From Deinococcus ruber (GTDB lineage Bacteria > Deinococcota > Deinococci > Deinococcales > Deinococcaceae): DNA of 64,000 nucleotides. The first letter of the stretch is position 1. Each line of letters starts with the position of its first letter. The stretch is taken from the NCBI RefSeq assembly GCF_014648095.1, contig NZ_BMQL01000001.1, forward strand, positions 496,001-560,000, given 5' to 3'. The position numbers were made by a program, and so were the translations under genes. Positions 49,100 to 61,010 of this stretch are shown piece by piece. The notes beneath the pieces were generated by a model. The model was not told where the DNA came from. It saw nothing but the letters and a program-made list of their open reading frames with translations, and did not search any database.

Positions 49100-50905
49100 A
49101 TGGGAAGTAAAGAAGAGATTCGTGACCGCATCAATATTGCCGATGTGATCGGGGAATACGTGCAGCTTTCTCCCGCCGGACGGGGCCGCCTGAAGGGACT
49201 GTGCCCGTTTCACAAGGAGAAGTCGCCCAGTTTTCAGGTCGATACCGAACAGGGCTACTTCTACTGCTTCGGCTGCAAAGCGGGCGGCGACATGTTCAGC
49301 TTCGTGCAGCGTCAGGAAAACCTGAGCTTCGGCGACGCTCTGAAGAAGCTGGCCGAGAAAGCGGGCGTGACGGTCGAGACGCGCTACGGCGAGAAGACCT
49401 CACGCGACCTGTACGACGTGAACGCGTTTGCCCTCAGCTATTTCCGCGAGCACCTGCCGGGGCCGGGGCTGGACTACTTCCGGCGGCGCGGCCTGACCGA
49501 CGCCACCATCGAAAGGTTTGAACTGGGCTACGCGCCGGACGGCTGGGACGGACTGCTGAGCCGCGCCCGCACCCGTGGCCTGACCGAGCGACAACTGCTG
49601 GAAGCGGGGCTGCTGAGCGAGAATGTCGAGTCGGGGCGGGTGTACGACCGTTTCCGGGGCCGCGTCATTTTCCCGATCCGCGACCACCTAGGGCGGCTGA
49701 CCGGATTCGGCGGCAGGGTACTGGGCGACGAAAAGCCCAAGTATCTGAACACCCCCGAAACCGAAGCCTTCAAAAAGGGTGAGCTGCTGTACGGGCTGAA
49801 TCTGGCCCGCGAGGCGTTGCGGCAGCCGGGCAGCGTTCCTGCTGGCAGCGAACAGGCAAAGGGCGGCGCAGCAGAGCTGATCGTGGTGGAAGGCTATATG
49901 GACGTGATCGCCATGCATCAGGCGGGCTTCGTGGGCGCGGTGGCGACGCTGGGCACCGCCCTGACCGCCGAGCATGCCACGCTGCTTTCACGGCTGGGCG
50001 TGGGCGGCCTGAGCCTGATGTTCGACCACGATCAGGCCGGGCTGAAGGCCACACTGTCGGGGCTGGATCAGGTGATCGGCTCGCGCTTCCGGGTGCGGGC
50101 GTGCAGCGTGCCCAACGGCAAAGACCCCGCCGACGCGGTGATGAGCGGGCCGGACGGGGTGGCAGCGGTGCGCCGCGCCCTGGCAGCAGGCGTCGATGAG
50201 GCACAGTTCCGGGTGAAGGCCGCCATCGAAAAGCACGGCAAGGACACCCGCGACGGGAAGCGGCAAGTTCTCATGGAACTGCTGCCGAGACTTCAGCAGG
50301 GCGACATTCTGGATGAGGGATCGGCACGCATCAGAGACGTGGTGTGCGACGAACTGGACATCGAACCCGTCGTGCTGCTCGACTGGCTGAGGAGCAAAGC
50401 CAAACGCAAGACCCTGACCGATACCCACATGGTCGCCATGACGGTGGGGCGCGGCGAGGAAGGGCACGAGCTGGCGCTGCTGCGACAGATTCTGGTCGAT
50501 CCGACGCTGCTCGCCAAGCTGGACGGACAGACGCCGTGGCGCAATCAGATGGTGAGCAAGGTGATGCTGGCCGCCCAGGGAGCGAGCAGCCCGGAAGCGA
50601 TTGTCGAACTGTTCCGGGGGCAACCCGAAGAGGCGCTGCTGATCCGGCTGCTGTTCGAGGGCCGCGACCCCGGCACCCTGGGCCGCAGCAACACCGAGCA
50701 GTATGAACAGAAGGTGCAGGGCTACGCTGCCGCTGCCGTCGACGATATCGCGGTGGGCCTGACCATCGACTCGCTGCGGAGCGAAGTAGACCTGCTGAAA
50801 ACCCAGATCAAGACCGCCGCGCCTGCCGAGCAGATGGACATCCTGCGGCAGATTCAGGAGCTTCAGCGGGCCATCGAAGCCGAGAAACGCACGCGCCGCA
50901 ACTGA
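49100..50905 (+). CDS. dnaG: DNA primase
   Basis: 601 residues. Makes RNA primers for replication. N-terminal zinc-binding domain with [11 protein letters not shown] and [14 protein letters not shown] polymerase core with the TOPRIM motif [13 protein letters not shown] and LMFDHDQAG, and a C-terminal helicase-interacting helical region rich in charged residues. The ATG at 49100 ([21 protein letters not shown]) matches the family N-terminus. An earlier in-frame ATG at 49037 would add 21 residues and also lies near a GGAGG-rich stretch, so the start is slightly uncertain. Confidence 0.96.
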   Translation: MGSKEEIRDRINIADVIGEYVQLSPAGRGRLKGLCPFHKEKSPSFQVDTEQGYFYCFGCKAGGDMFSFVQRQENLSFGDALKKLAEKAGVTVETRYGEKTSRDLYDVNAFALSYFREHLPGPGLDYFRRRGLTDATIERFELGYAPDGWDGLLSRARTRGLTERQLLEAGLLSENVESGRVYDRFRGRVIFPIRDHLGRLTGFGGRVLGDEKPKYLNTPETEAFKKGELLYGLNLAREALRQPGSVPAGSEQAKGGAAELIVVEGYMDVIAMHQAGFVGAVATLGTALTAEHATLLSRLGVGGLSLMFDHDQAGLKATLSGLDQVIGSRFRVRACSVPNGKDPADAVMSGPDGVAAVRRALAAGVDEAQFRVKAAIEKHGKDTRDGKRQVLMELLPRLQQGDILDEGSARIRDVVCDELDIEPVVLLDWLRSKAKRKTLTDTHMVAMTVGRGEEGHELALLRQILVDPTLLAKLDGQTPWRNQMVSKVMLAAQGASSPEAIVELFRGQPEEALLIRLLFEGRDPGTLGRSNTEQYEQKVQGYAAAAVDDIAVGLTIDSLRSEVDLLKTQIKTAAPAEQMDILRQIQELQRAIEAEKRTRRN

Positions 50906-51043
50906 GGACAGCCCTGCCTGTGTAGGAAATATGGCAGAGCTTTAAGTCTCAGAGAGGGCGCGGGGCGTTCTCCCGGGTGTTCGCGCTTCTGGAACAGACC
51001 CACTCTTTCCCCCTTCGGCAGAACTTTGTCAGAGTAGGCCCGC

Positions 51044-51049
51044 TAAGAT
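51044..51049 (+). promoter_or_regulatory. -10 element of a leaderless transcript (secreted orphan)
   Basis: TAAGAT exactly 6 nt before the ATG at 51056. Confidence 0.6.
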
Positions 51050-51055
51050 TGGCCT

Positions 51056-51574
51056 ATGACGCGTTCTTCTTCTCTCCTTGCTGCTGCCATCGTTCTCTCT
51101 ACCGTCTCACTGACCGGCACTGTAGCCGCCCAGACCGCGCCCGCCAGCCCCCTGAAGATCACACTCAGCCGTTTTCTGGTCAGCAAGGATGCCAAGGGCA
51201 AAGAAATCCTGCTCGACAAGCCCAGCGTTCGTCCGGGCGACGTGCTGGCGTATCAGGCAAGCGCCCAGAACCTGATCGACAAGAATCTGGCCGATCTGAA
51301 CGTGAATGTGCCGATTCCTGAAAACTTCGTGTATGTCGCCGATTCGGCCAAGATGATCGTGAACGGGCAGTCGATCACGCCCAAGTTCAGCATCGACGGC
51401 AAGACCTTTGCCTTTGCGCCGCTCAAGAAGAAAGTGCAGGTCACCAAGAACGGCGTCACGAGCACCGAGGAAGTCACGGTTTCGCCCAATGAGTACCGCG
51501 CCGTGCAGTTTCCAGTGGCAGTGCTGGCGGCCAAGAGCAGCGTGCTGGGCGAGATTCGCACCACCGTCAAGTAA
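51056..51574 (+). CDS. Secreted hypothetical protein with DUF11-like domain
   Basis: 172 residues with a signal peptide (SSLLAAAIVLSTVSLTGTVAA). The mature part resembles a single conserved-repeat (DUF11-like) immunoglobulin-type domain: SVRPGDVLAYQASAQNLIDKNLADLNVNVPIPENFVYV and the closing EYRAVQFPVAVLAAKS. Such domains are structural, often on cell-surface proteins. No catalytic motif. TAAGAT lies 6 nt before the ATG, suggesting a leaderless mRNA. Confidence 0.78.
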   Translation: MTRSSSLLAAAIVLSTVSLTGTVAAQTAPASPLKITLSRFLVSKDAKGKEILLDKPSVRPGDVLAYQASAQNLIDKNLADLNVNVPIPENFVYVADSAKMIVNGQSITPKFSIDGKTFAFAPLKKKVQVTKNGVTSTEEVTVSPNEYRAVQFPVAVLAAKSSVLGEIRTTVK

Positions 51575-51615
51575 GCCGCGCAGAGCTGTGTAAACAGAGC
51601 CGTTTAAACAGTATT

Positions 51616-51656
51616 CAGAGCAGCGTGAGGGGGCAAACCCTCAGCACGCTGCTCTG
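51616..51656. terminator. Bidirectional terminator hairpin
   Basis: 12-bp perfect stem (51616-51627 with 51645-51656) with a further inner stem, between convergent genes at 51056 and 51662. Confidence 0.75.
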
Positions 51657-51661
51657 ACTAT

Positions 51662-51937
51662 TCAGCTGGAGTGGCGCTCGTAGGCTCCGAACCCTGCCAG
51701 TGCGCCCGGCTGCAACAGCCAGTCATCTTCGTGGCGGGTGGCCTGCCCGGCCTGTACCAGCCGGTTGAGTTCGGCCTCGACCCGCTGCTGAACCCGGCGC
51801 AGCGGCATGTGTTCGGCGTCTTCTATGCCGCGCCATGTCAGAAATTCGCGGTGGAAGGTGGGCAATTCGTCCAGGCCGACCCGAGTTTCCAGGGCACGCC
51901 AGGAAAGCGGAGCGGCAGCAGCAGTGTTGTCGGTCAT
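51662..51937 (-). CDS. Small hypothetical protein
   Basis: 91 residues, soluble and helix-rich: SWRALETRVGLDELPTFHREFLTWRGIEDAEHMPLRRVQQRVEAELNRLVQAGQATRHEDDWLL. The second half has the look of a winged-helix or HTH-like unit (helix, then wing-like GQATRHEDDWLLQPG), but this is tentative. I do not recognise the family. ATG at 51937; an AGGAG is immediately upstream but closer than usual. Downstream of galK on the same strand but separated by a hairpin. Confidence 0.65.
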   Translation of the reverse strand: MTDNTAAAAPLSWRALETRVGLDELPTFHREFLTWRGIEDAEHMPLRRVQQRVEAELNRLVQAGQATRHEDDWLLQPGALAGFGAYERHSS

Positions 51938-51971
51938 GCTCCTATTCTGAGCTATCGAGGGCCGAAGGTCA

Positions 51972-52002
51972 GGGCCGGATACGAACGCTGCGTGTCCGGC
52001 CC
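51972..52002 (-). terminator. Hairpin after galK, probable operon terminator
   Basis: Stem GGGCCGGA / TCCGGCCC (51972-51979 with 51995-52002) just past the end of the galactoside operon. Lacks a T-run. Confidence 0.5.
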
Positions 52003-52026
52003 CGAATCAGCTTCTATGTTTCGTGC

Positions 52027-53073
52027 TCAGGGCACCACCTGACGGCCCTCGCCGCCGTATACCTTCAGCACCGCTTCGGCCACGGCGTCTGCCTGCCCGG
52101 CCTGTACCAGCGCCACCACAGCACCGCCAAAGCCCGCGCCGGTCATGCGTGCACCGTACACGCCCGCCTGCTTCTGAAGGAGCGCCACCAGCACGTCCAC
52201 CTGCGGGTGCGACACTTCGTAATCGTGTTGCAGGCTGGCGTGCGAGGCGTTCATCAGCTGGCCGAAGTGGGCCGCGTCGGCGTGCAGCGCTTCCAGCACA
52301 CGGGCATTTTCGCTCACCACATGGCGGGCGCGGCGCTGAAGCAGGTCGGGAAGCGCGTCCAGCGCCGAAAGGTCGGTCACGTCGCGCAGTTCCTTCACAC
52401 CCAGCAGGCGGCTGGCCTCCTCGACCTGTGCTCGGCGCTCGTTGTAGCCGCTCTCGGCCAGCCTGCGCGGAACGCCGCTGTCGATCACCAGCACCTGCGC
52501 CGTGCCGTACTCCGCAGAAGTCGGCATCGGCAGGGTGCGGCGCTCCAGGCTGCGGGTATCGAGAAACAGCATGTGCGTGGTATCGGCCAGACTCGACGCC
52601 ATCTGATCCATGACGCCGCACATCACGCCCACGTATTCATGCTCGACCCGCACGCCCAGCAGCGCCAGTTCGACATCATCCAGGCTCAGGCCGTACAGCG
52701 TCCGCAGCGCCCGCAGCGTCGCCAGTTCCAGCGCCGCGCTGCTCGACAGCCCGCCCGAAGGCACGTCGCTGCTGACCCAGACATCCAGTGCGTCGCTGAT
52801 GCCACTCAGCGCAATACTGCCCGTCAGGTACGGCGCAAACCCCGTGCCTTTCTCGCCGAGCGGCACACTCAACGTCTGATTCAGGTTGACCGAATGCAGG
52901 CGGTGAGCGGTTCCGCCGTTTCGGGCGATGCTCACGGTGGCCTGCTGCGGAATGGCGGCAGGCAGCACGAAGCCGCCCTGATAATCGGTGTGCTCGCCCA
53001 GCAGATTTACCCTGCCCGGAGCCGTCGCCACCGCTTCGGGCGGGCGTCCGAAGACCTCCTCAAAGCTGCTCAA
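52027..53073 (-). CDS. galK: Galactokinase
   Basis: 348-residue GHMP kinase; phosphorylates galactose at C1 in the Leloir pathway. Galactose-binding signature [24 protein letters not shown]-binding [16 protein letters not shown], and the C-terminal [17 protein letters not shown]. The start ATG at 53073 overlaps the galT stop by 14 nt, so the two are translationally coupled. Last gene of the galactoside operon. Confidence 0.96.
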   Translation of the reverse strand: MSSFEEVFGRPPEAVATAPGRVNLLGEHTDYQGGFVLPAAIPQQATVSIARNGGTAHRLHSVNLNQTLSVPLGEKGTGFAPYLTGSIALSGISDALDVWVSSDVPSGGLSSSAALELATLRALRTLYGLSLDDVELALLGVRVEHEYVGVMCGVMDQMASSLADTTHMLFLDTRSLERRTLPMPTSAEYGTAQVLVIDSGVPRRLAESGYNERRAQVEEASRLLGVKELRDVTDLSALDALPDLLQRRARHVVSENARVLEALHADAAHFGQLMNASHASLQHDYEVSHPQVDVLVALLQKQAGVYGARMTGAGFGGAVVALVQAGQADAVAEAVLKVYGGEGRQVVP

Positions 53074-54151
53074 GCGTCACCTCCCGCAGTTCCGCCGCCT
53101 TCTGTTCGGGCAGCGCGTCGTTGGCGAATTCACCTGCGCCCTGCTCGGTGCCCGCCAGATACTTCATGCGGCCCGGCGCACGCAGATAAGGATACAGCTC
53201 GATTCTCAGCGGCCATTCGGGGTAGCTGCCGCCGTCCACCGGGGCCTGCTGCACGGTCATCAGGTAGGGCATCCGCACGCCGAACAGCGCATCGAGCCGC
53301 CTCAGCGCGTCGTGCAGCACAGCGGCGAAATCGTTGCGCTCGGCGTCATTCAGCTCTGACAGGCTGCCCACTGCCCGCGTCGGCAACACCCAGGTTTCGT
53401 AGGTGTAGCGGGCAAACGGCGGCACCACGCTCAGAGCATGCGGCCTGTCGTACACGATTCGCAGCCCCGCTTCCCGCTCCTGCGCCACGAAGTCTTGCAG
53501 CCACGGTCGCCCGGTGGCCTGTATATACCCGCGCATGCTGTCCAGCGCCCGCTGCTGCACCGGGGGAATGTGGTTGTAAGCATAGATCTGCCCGTGTGGG
53601 TGGTGCAGCGTCACGCCCACTTCCACGCCCCTGTTCTCGAAGGGCAGCACGTACTGAATGCGCTCGTCTTCGCTCAGGGCCTGCGTGCGGTCGGCCCACA
53701 CGTCCAGCAGCAGCCGCAGGCTCGTGGGCGGCAGGCTCGCCAGCGTGGCCTCGGGGTTCTGCGTGAACACCACCACTTCGCACGTACCCACGCCTGCCCG
53801 CACCGGCACGCCCGGCACGTCGGCGGGTGTGGGCGCGTCGAGCGACAGGCTGGGAAAGCGGTTCTGAAACACCGCCATGTCGTACTCGCCGCTGGGCAGC
53901 TCGGTGGGATTGGCCGGGTCGGTGGTGGGAGCCAGCGGATTATAGCCGGGCGGCGGCAGAAACGGGCGGCCCTGACGGTGCGCGGCGTACATCACCCATT
54001 CGGCCCGCAGCGGGTGCCAGCGCAGTTGCGGCGTGGCCTGCACCGCGTCGCCGGGGCTGGGAATAGGACTCTGAACATTGATCGGCGCGGTGCCGTACAG
54101 CCAGAGTTTTCGCCCATCGGGTTTCAGATATTCGGATTTGTACACGTTCAC
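53060..54151 (-). CDS. galT: Galactose-1-phosphate uridylyltransferase
   Basis: 363 residues, HIT-superfamily enzyme that swaps UMP between UDP-glucose and galactose-1-phosphate. N-terminal [25 protein letters not shown], the catalytic HPH in [17 protein letters not shown], and [17 protein letters not shown] are characteristic. GTG start at 54151 with AAAGGCAAGAT upstream. It lies 40 nt after the beta-galactosidase gene and overlaps galK. galE is not in the window. Confidence 0.95.
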   Translation of the reverse strand: MNVYKSEYLKPDGRKLWLYGTAPINVQSPIPSPGDAVQATPQLRWHPLRAEWVMYAAHRQGRPFLPPPGYNPLAPTTDPANPTELPSGEYDMAVFQNRFPSLSLDAPTPADVPGVPVRAGVGTCEVVVFTQNPEATLASLPPTSLRLLLDVWADRTQALSEDERIQYVLPFENRGVEVGVTLHHPHGQIYAYNHIPPVQQRALDSMRGYIQATGRPWLQDFVAQEREAGLRIVYDRPHALSVVPPFARYTYETWVLPTRAVGSLSELNDAERNDFAAVLHDALRRLDALFGVRMPYLMTVQQAPVDGGSYPEWPLRIELYPYLRAPGRMKYLAGTEQGAGEFANDALPEQKAAELREVTLEQL

Positions 54152-54191
54152 ATCTTGCCTTTTTTAGACGCCTGCTGCCATGCTCGCGCCC

Positions 54192-56144
<1,953 letters not shown>

Positions 56145-56169
56145 GGTTCTCCTTGTAGATCGGTGGTAT

Positions 56170-56262
56170 GTGATGCGTGATGCGTCGTGTGCGTTTCAGG
56201 AAATGGGATTTGCCAATCTGCCGAAGAACGCTCCCTGCCCTGGGCAACACATCACGCATCAC
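56170..56262. repeat. Inverted GTGATGCGTGATG repeats in the operon spacer
   Basis: Perfect 13-bp arms at 56170-56182 and 56250-56262, 67 nt apart, in the 125-nt spacer between the permease and GH42 genes. The transcript could form a large stem-loop here. Confidence 0.7.
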
Positions 56263-56269
56263 TCGCTGT

Positions 56270-57121
56270 TTAGCCTTTGACTGCGCCGCTGCTCAGGCCG
56301 CCCTGCCAGTAACGTCCCAGGCTCAGAAAGGCGATCAGCAGCGGCAGGATGCTGATCAGGGCACCCAGCACGATGACGGTATATATCGGTTCGCGGCCAC
56401 TGCTGGCGCTGGTCTGGTTCCACACCGACAGCCCCAGCGTGAGCGGAAACAGTTCGCTGCGGTTGACGACCACCAGCGGCAGAAAGAAGTTGTTCCAGGC
56501 ACCGACGAAGGCGAACAGCCCCACCGTCACCAGTCCGCCGCGCACCAGCGGCATCCCCAGATTCCAGAAAATAGTTCCTTCGCCCGCGCCGTCGATGCGG
56601 GCCGCCTCCATCAGCTCTTTCGGAAAGCCGCCGTCCCAGAACAGCCGCATCAGGTACAGGCCGAACGGGTTGACCAGCCCCGGCAGAATGACCGCCCAGT
56701 AGGTATTGAGCAGGCCAGTCTTCAGCATCAGCAAGAAGATCGGCAGCACCAGCGCGGTCGAGGGCACCATGATGGTTGCAAGGATGACGGTGAAGATGAC
56801 GCGCTTGCCAGCGAAATCGAACTTCGAGAAGGCGTAGCCCGCCATCGCGCTGACCAGCATGCTGCCGACAGCGGTGGCCCCGGCGTACACCACGCTGTTC
56901 AGCAGCCAGCGGGTAAAGATGCCGTCGTCGCGGGTGAACAGCGTGTTCAGGTTTTCGAGCAGGTGGCTGGGCGAGGAAAACCACAGTCCGAAGGTCGAAA
57001 ACAGCTGACCGTTGTCTTTGAACATGGTGGTAAAGACCCACCACAGCGGCAGCAGACAGTACACGGTAAAGATCGCCAGCAGCAGCCACTGGATCGGAGA
57101 AAAGCTTTCACGGCGCAGCAT
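56270..57121 (-). CDS. Carbohydrate ABC transporter permease (MalG type)
   Basis: 283 residues, six membrane helices. EAA loop [48 protein letters not shown] is typical of the second permease of CUT1 sugar transporters. The ATG at 57121 overlaps the stop of the partner permease by 1 nt (TAATG). Downstream in the operon, after a repeat-containing spacer, is the GH42 gene. Forms the transmembrane channel with the MalF-type permease; no cognate ATPase gene is in the operon. Confidence 0.95.
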   Translation of the reverse strand: MLRRESFSPIQWLLLAIFTVYCLLPLWWVFTTMFKDNGQLFSTFGLWFSSPSHLLENLNTLFTRDDGIFTRWLLNSVVYAGATAVGSMLVSAMAGYAFSKFDFAGKRVIFTVILATIMVPSTALVLPIFLLMLKTGLLNTYWAVILPGLVNPFGLYLMRLFWDGGFPKELMEAARIDGAGEGTIFWNLGMPLVRGGLVTVGLFAFVGAWNNFFLPLVVVNRSELFPLTLGLSVWNQTSASSGREPIYTVIVLGALISILPLLIAFLSLGRYWQGGLSSGAVKG

Positions 57122-58029
57122 TATTCATCTCCCTGAGTGGCATACCGCAGAAAGAATCCGCTCAGCGCCAGCGTGAACAGTGCCAGCAGCACCGCCATCG
57201 CCGCGCCGTAACCGAAATTTCCGTCGCGTGCCACCGTCAGATACAGGTAGGTGTTGGGGGTGATGTTGTCGGGAACGTAGCCCAGAGGCCGCAGCACGAA
57301 GGGTTCGCTGAAGATCTGCATGGTGCCGATGATGGAAAAGATGCTGGTAAGGGTGAGCGTGGGGCGCAGCAGCGGCAGTTTGACATACCGTGTCAGCTGC
57401 CCGTTGCTCGCGCCGTCGATGCGGGCGGCCTCATAGATGTCAGTGGGCACGTTCTGAAGCGCGGCGTACAGCGTGATCATGTTGTAGCCCGTCCACGTCC
57501 AGGTCACGATGTTGCCGATGGAAAACAGCACGATCTGACTGCTCAGAAAGTCGGTCTGCGCTCCGGTGATCTGGTTCAGCGGCGACAGGTTCTTGCTGTA
57601 CAGGTAGCCCCACAGCAGGCCCGCGATCACGCTGGGTACGGTGTACGGCAGGTAAAAGGCCGTGCGGAAAAAACGGCTGGCCGATCCCTTGACGGCGTCG
57701 AGTACCAGGGCCAAAGCCGTCGCCAGAATCAGCATCAGCGGAATCTGCACGACGCCAAACACCAGGATATGCAGCAGCGACTGCAAGAAATCGCTGTCCT
57801 GGAACGCACGCACGTAGTTGGCAAGACCGCCGAACACGTCGCGGGCCGGGCCGAAGCCGCCGCGTTTCTTGATGAACAGGCTGAGATACACGGCGTAACA
57901 GACCGGGGCGATGAAAAACGCGATAAAGGCGATCAGGAAGGGAGCCAGAAAAAACCAGGGCGTCGCTGGGCGCGAACGCCGGGTCTTGGGCCTGGGTGTA
58001 GCGGCCTGGGTGCTGGTCAGTGCGGTCAT
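57121..58029 (-). CDS. Carbohydrate ABC transporter permease (MalF type)
   Basis: 302 residues with a basic cytoplasmic N-terminus ([13 protein letters not shown]) and six membrane helices (first [27 protein letters not shown]). The EAA loop [42 protein letters not shown] identifies a CUT1-type first permease. About 130 nt separate it from the upstream binding-protein gene; that spacer holds a strong hairpin and a tandem duplication. Confidence 0.95.
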   Translation of the reverse strand: MTALTSTQAATPRPKTRRSRPATPWFFLAPFLIAFIAFFIAPVCYAVYLSLFIKKRGGFGPARDVFGGLANYVRAFQDSDFLQSLLHILVFGVVQIPLMLILATALALVLDAVKGSASRFFRTAFYLPYTVPSVIAGLLWGYLYSKNLSPLNQITGAQTDFLSSQIVLFSIGNIVTWTWTGYNMITLYAALQNVPTDIYEAARIDGASNGQLTRYVKLPLLRPTLTLTSIFSIIGTMQIFSEPFVLRPLGYVPDNITPNTYLYLTVARDGNFGYGAAMAVLLALFTLALSGFFLRYATQGDE

Positions 58030-58070
58030 GGTAGGTCGTCCTCGGCGACGGCATTCAGAGCAGGGCCTGG

Positions 58071-58117
58071 TTGGGGCCGGATCTCAAGGCGGCTTTGGGG
58101 CCGGGTCTCAAGGCAGC
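58071..58117. repeat. Tandem 23-nt duplication in the operon spacer
   Basis: Two copies (58071-58093 and 58095-58117) of TTGGGGCCGGRTCTCAAGGC + RGC with two mismatches, between the binding-protein and permease genes. Confidence 0.75.
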
Positions 58118-58146
58118 GGGGCGGAAGGGAAAGCCCCCTCCGCCCC
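58118..58146 (-). terminator. Intercistronic hairpin after the binding-protein gene
   Basis: Strong stem of 11 pairs with one bulge (58118-58129 with 58136-58146) 15 nt after the binding-protein stop. Such hairpins commonly cause partial termination or protect the 3' end, so that more binding protein than permease is made. Confidence 0.7.
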
Positions 58147-58160
58147 TGTGAGCGCCCGCT

Positions 58161-59483
58161 TTACTTGACGGTGTAGCCTTCCTTCTTGGCATCGGCCAGG
58201 GTCTCGGCCTGCCACGCGTCGAGTGCCTGATCGGGGGTCAGCTTGCCCTTGATCATCAGGTCGATCTGCTTGTTGAAGTTGTCGTTGGCAAACGGGAACC
58301 AGGGTGCCCACTGGAAGTTCACGTTCACGCCACGGCTGGCCTCGGCGTACACGGCATTGATGTTCTGCCCGCCGAAGAACTTGCTGGGGTTCTTGGTCTT
58401 GTCGTTCAGGGCGGGCAGGCTCAGGCCCGCTGCACTGGCCGGGAACAGGCCGCCGTTGTTCCAGTTGGCGGTGATGGCGCTGCTACTCAGGTTCAGCCAC
58501 AGCGCGAACAGCGTGGCTTCCTGGGGGTTCTTGCTCTGGGTGGTCACGACGTTGCTGCTGCCGCCCCAGTTACCGCTCTTGACCACGCCGCCCGCCGTCC
58601 ACTGAGGCAGCGGAGCCGCACGCCACAGACCCGCCGACTTGTCCTTCAGGCTGCCTGCGTAGCCGCCCGGGCCCCACGCCGCCTCGAAGTTGCTGATGAT
58701 GCTGCCCGCGCCCGCTGCATTCCAGTAGTCGGCGCTGAAGGCTCCGATGGTGCTCACGTCGCCCTTCTTGATCAGGCCGTACCAGTAGTTCAGCACCTTC
58801 TTGGCGCTGGGGTTGTTCAGCGTCTGAATCCAGCCGTCGCCGTCACGCTTGAAGAACTGCCCGCCGTCGGCCCAGGCCAGCGCCATGAACCAGGGCGCAA
58901 AGGTGGAGTAGAAGTTCCCCAGCTTGACCTTGCCGCCGCTCTTGGCGTTCACGACCGCCGCTTCCTTGGCGAACTGGTCCCAGGTCTTGGGCACGGCCAG
59001 GCCGTACTTGCTCAGCACGTCGGCACGGTAGACCATCGCGAAGGGGCCGGTGTCCTGCGGAATGGCGTAGACGGCCTTGCCCTCGGGGCTGACCTGACCC
59101 CAGGTCCAGGGCACGAAGTACTTCTTGTAATCGTTCGCGCCGTACTTGCTCAGATCGACCAGCCCGCCGGTATCGGCGAACGAGGGCAGGAAGCCGTACT
59201 CGATCTGCGCCACGTCGGGTGCGCCGCTTCCGGCCTTCAGCGCGGTGTTCAGCTTGGTGTAGGTGTTGGGGCCGCCACCCAGATTCACGATCTTGACGCT
59301 GATGTTGGGGTACGCCTTGGTGAACGCCGCCACCGTCTTGTCGAGGCCGGGAACCCACGACCAGACTTCCAGCGTGACCTTCTTGCTGGTATCGAGCTTG
59401 GGGAACGCTGGATCGGCGGCATACGAGACGCTGAGGGTGCTGACGGCGAGTGCCAGTGAAACGAACAGTGCTGCTTTTTTCAT
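58161..59483 (-). CDS. Extracellular sugar-binding protein of an ABC transporter
   Basis: 440 residues. Signal peptide [21 protein letters not shown], then a family 1 solute-binding protein: [85 protein letters not shown] and many aromatic residues in [14 protein letters not shown]. Given its operon partners (GH42, galT, galK), it most likely binds lactose or other beta-galactosides. ATG at 59483 with GGAGG upstream. First transporter gene after the DeoR regulator. Confidence 0.95.
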   Translation of the reverse strand: MKKAALFVSLALAVSTLSVSYAADPAFPKLDTSKKVTLEVWSWVPGLDKTVAAFTKAYPNISVKIVNLGGGPNTYTKLNTALKAGSGAPDVAQIEYGFLPSFADTGGLVDLSKYGANDYKKYFVPWTWGQVSPEGKAVYAIPQDTGPFAMVYRADVLSKYGLAVPKTWDQFAKEAAVVNAKSGGKVKLGNFYSTFAPWFMALAWADGGQFFKRDGDGWIQTLNNPSAKKVLNYWYGLIKKGDVSTIGAFSADYWNAAGAGSIISNFEAAWGPGGYAGSLKDKSAGLWRAAPLPQWTAGGVVKSGNWGGSSNVVTTQSKNPQEATLFALWLNLSSSAITANWNNGGLFPASAAGLSLPALNDKTKNPSKFFGGQNINAVYAEASRGVNVNFQWAPWFPFANDNFNKQIDLMIKGKLTPDQALDAWQAETLADAKKEGYTVK

Positions 59484-59585
59484 AAATCCTCCGGGTGGTG
59501 GAGAGCTGTGGGAACGAAACAGAGCTTCGGGAAAGGGGTGAGAACAGCAGGAAACGGAGACAGAGCTGAGCTGGCCGGGAGCACG

Positions 59586-60341
59586 CTAGACGGTCACGAT
59601 TTCGGGAATCTGCTCTGACAGGGCACACAGCGCGTCCTGATCGGCCTGTCGTCCGGTCATCAGAACCTGAACACGGTTGACCGGCACGATATGCGCCCGC
59701 GTCACCTGCCCGATCTTGCTGGGATCGGCAACGACCACAACTTCGCGGGCATACTCGACCATCCGCGCCTTCACTTCGGCCTCACCGAAATTCAAGTTGG
59801 TGACGCCGTGCTGCGCGTCCACGCCGTTACAGCCCAGAAACAGCACATCGGCGCGAATCCGTGACAGCAGTTCCAGCGCGTAGGGCGCGACCAGACTGTG
59901 CTGAAGCCTGCGGAGACTGCCTCCGGTCACGATGATGTGCAGGCCGGAATACCGCTCCAGTTCCAGCGCGATGTTCAGGCCGTTCGTGACCACCGTGACG
60001 CCGCGCAGGTTGGGCGAGAGATGGCGGGCAATCTCGGTGGTGGTGCTGCCGACATCCAGGAAGATCGTCTGACCGTCCTGCACGCGCTGGGCCGCTGCCG
60101 CTCCGATGCGGCGCTTGATGGCGGAATGCTGCTTGGTGGTTTCCTCTAGTGGACGCTCCGAGACGTTCAGTGGCCGAGCACCTCCACGCGTGCGCCGCAC
60201 CAGTCCCGCCTGCGCCAGCCCCGTCAGGTCGCTGCGAATCGTCACTTCCGAAACTCCTAAAAGTTTTGAAAGCTCTCCTACCGACGCGCCGTCACGCTCG
60301 CCCAGCAGAGAAAGAATGTCATCCTGACGATCCTTCTGCAC
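59586..60341 (-). CDS. DeoR-family transcriptional regulator of the galactoside operon
   Basis: 251 residues. N-terminal winged helix GASVGELSKLLGVSEVTIRSDLTGLAQAGLVRRTRGG, C-terminal sugar-phosphate-sensing domain with FLDVGSTTTEIA, VVTNGLNIALEL, VTGGSLRRLQHSLVAP and GCNGVDAQHGVTN. It is the first gene of the operon, 102 nt before the binding-protein gene, and is probably autoregulated: a perfect 6-1-6 palindrome sits on the -10 of its promoter. The effector is probably a sugar phosphate from galactose metabolism (inference). Confidence 0.94.
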   Translation of the reverse strand: MQKDRQDDILSLLGERDGASVGELSKLLGVSEVTIRSDLTGLAQAGLVRRTRGGARPLNVSERPLEETTKQHSAIKRRIGAAAAQRVQDGQTIFLDVGSTTTEIARHLSPNLRGVTVVTNGLNIALELERYSGLHIIVTGGSLRRLQHSLVAPYALELLSRIRADVLFLGCNGVDAQHGVTNLNFGEAEVKARMVEYAREVVVVADPSKIGQVTRAHIVPVNRVQVLMTGRQADQDALCALSEQIPEIVTV

Positions 60342-60373
60342 GTTCCCTCCTTCTTTCTTTACTTTTGGTACTT

Positions 60374-60386
60374 TCGTAATTTACGA
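60374..60386 (-). promoter_or_regulatory. Candidate DeoR-type operator palindrome
   Basis: Perfect palindrome TCGTAA-T-TTACGA, which contains the -10 element (60378-60383) of the operon promoter. Confidence 0.7.
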
Positions 60387-60406
60387 TCACTGGGCAAACG
60401 TGTCAA
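60378..60406 (-). promoter_or_regulatory. Promoter of the galactoside operon
   Basis: On the minus strand: -35 TTGACA (60406-60401, perfect consensus), 17-bp spacer, -10 TAAATT (60383-60378). Start of transcription would be about 30 nt before the regulator's start codon at 60341. Confidence 0.75.
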
Positions 60407-60411
60407 GGGGT

Positions 60412-60448
60412 TGAACATCTGTTCAGTGTCGTTCATTTTCGCCGTTCA
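60412..60448. promoter_or_regulatory. Second inverted repeat and GTTCA iterations upstream of the galactoside promoter
   Basis: TGAACA-TC-TGTTCA (60412-60425) just upstream of the -35, followed by two further GTTCATTT copies (60431-60438 and 60444-60451 region). Possible extra operator or activator sites. Confidence 0.5.
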
Positions 60449-60508
60449 TTTGACGGTCAAACTCTGCTGCCAACCTCTGCTGCAAGGGCTGACTCAGGAA
60501 CACAGACA

Positions 60509-60535
60509 GAGGGTGGCCTTCCCGCGCCACCCCTC
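60509..60535 (-). terminator. Hairpin after the FKBP gene
   Basis: Stem GGGTGGC / GCCACCC (60511-60517 with 60526-60532) downstream of the minus-strand FKBP gene. The rest of the 60342-60583 gap holds only the galactoside promoter region. Confidence 0.5.
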
Positions 60536-60583
60536 TGGTACCACCTGAATTAAGCTGCCTTCTGTCGTGCTTTTATCCGTGCG

Positions 60584-60925
60584 CTATTTTGCATCCACCA
60601 ATTCGACATCGAAAATCAGGGTCGCGCCGCCGGGAATAACGCCGGGAATGCCGCGCTCGCCGTAGCCCATGCTCGCCGGAATGGTCAGCTTGGCCTTGTC
60701 GCCCACCCGCAGTTGCGCGATGCCCTCATCCCAGCCGCGAATGACGTGCCCTGCACCCAGCGGGAACTCAATCGGCTGGCCTCGGTCACGGCTGGAGTCG
60801 AACTTCTGGCCGTTCTCCAGCGTGCCCGTGTAATGCACACTCACGGTCTGTCCCTTCCGGGCCTGTGCGCCTATGCCTTCCTCGTACTTCTCGACTTTCA
60901 TTTCATTTTCCGGAAGCTTGGTCAT
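60584..60925 (-). CDS. FKBP-type peptidyl-prolyl cis-trans isomerase
   Basis: 113-residue single-domain [87 protein letters not shown], with the active-site aromatic and Asp residues in their normal places. Cytoplasmic (no signal peptide). The ATG at 60925 ([17 protein letters not shown]) is supported by TACCTT 7 nt upstream. Divergent from the membrane orphan at 61011, whose -10 lies about 60 nt away. Confidence 0.95.
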   Translation of the reverse strand: MTKLPENEMKVEKYEEGIGAQARKGQTVSVHYTGTLENGQKFDSSRDRGQPIEFPLGAGHVIRGWDEGIAQLRVGDKAKLTIPASMGYGERGIPGVIPGGATLIFDVELVDAK

Positions 60926-60932
60926 ACCATCA

Positions 60933-60938
60933 AAGGTA
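60933..60938 (-). promoter_or_regulatory. -10 element of a leaderless transcript (FKBP gene)
   Basis: TACCTT on the minus strand, 7 nt before the ATG at 60925. Confidence 0.5.
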
Positions 60939-60997
60939 GCATCCGGCCTCCCCCGGTATCTGAAAAAATTCATCAGGGACGCGTCATGCCGGGCGGC

Positions 60998-61003
60998 TAT
61001 GCT
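60998..61003 (+). promoter_or_regulatory. -10 element of a leaderless transcript (membrane orphan)
   Basis: TATGCT, 7 nt before the ATG at 61011. Confidence 0.5.
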
Positions 61004-61010
61004 GCAACAT

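Noticed and set aside
47531..49213. 560-codon minus-strand frame across the lipoprotein hydrolase gene
   Set aside because: Runs antisense through a well-formed signal-peptide gene and its terminator.
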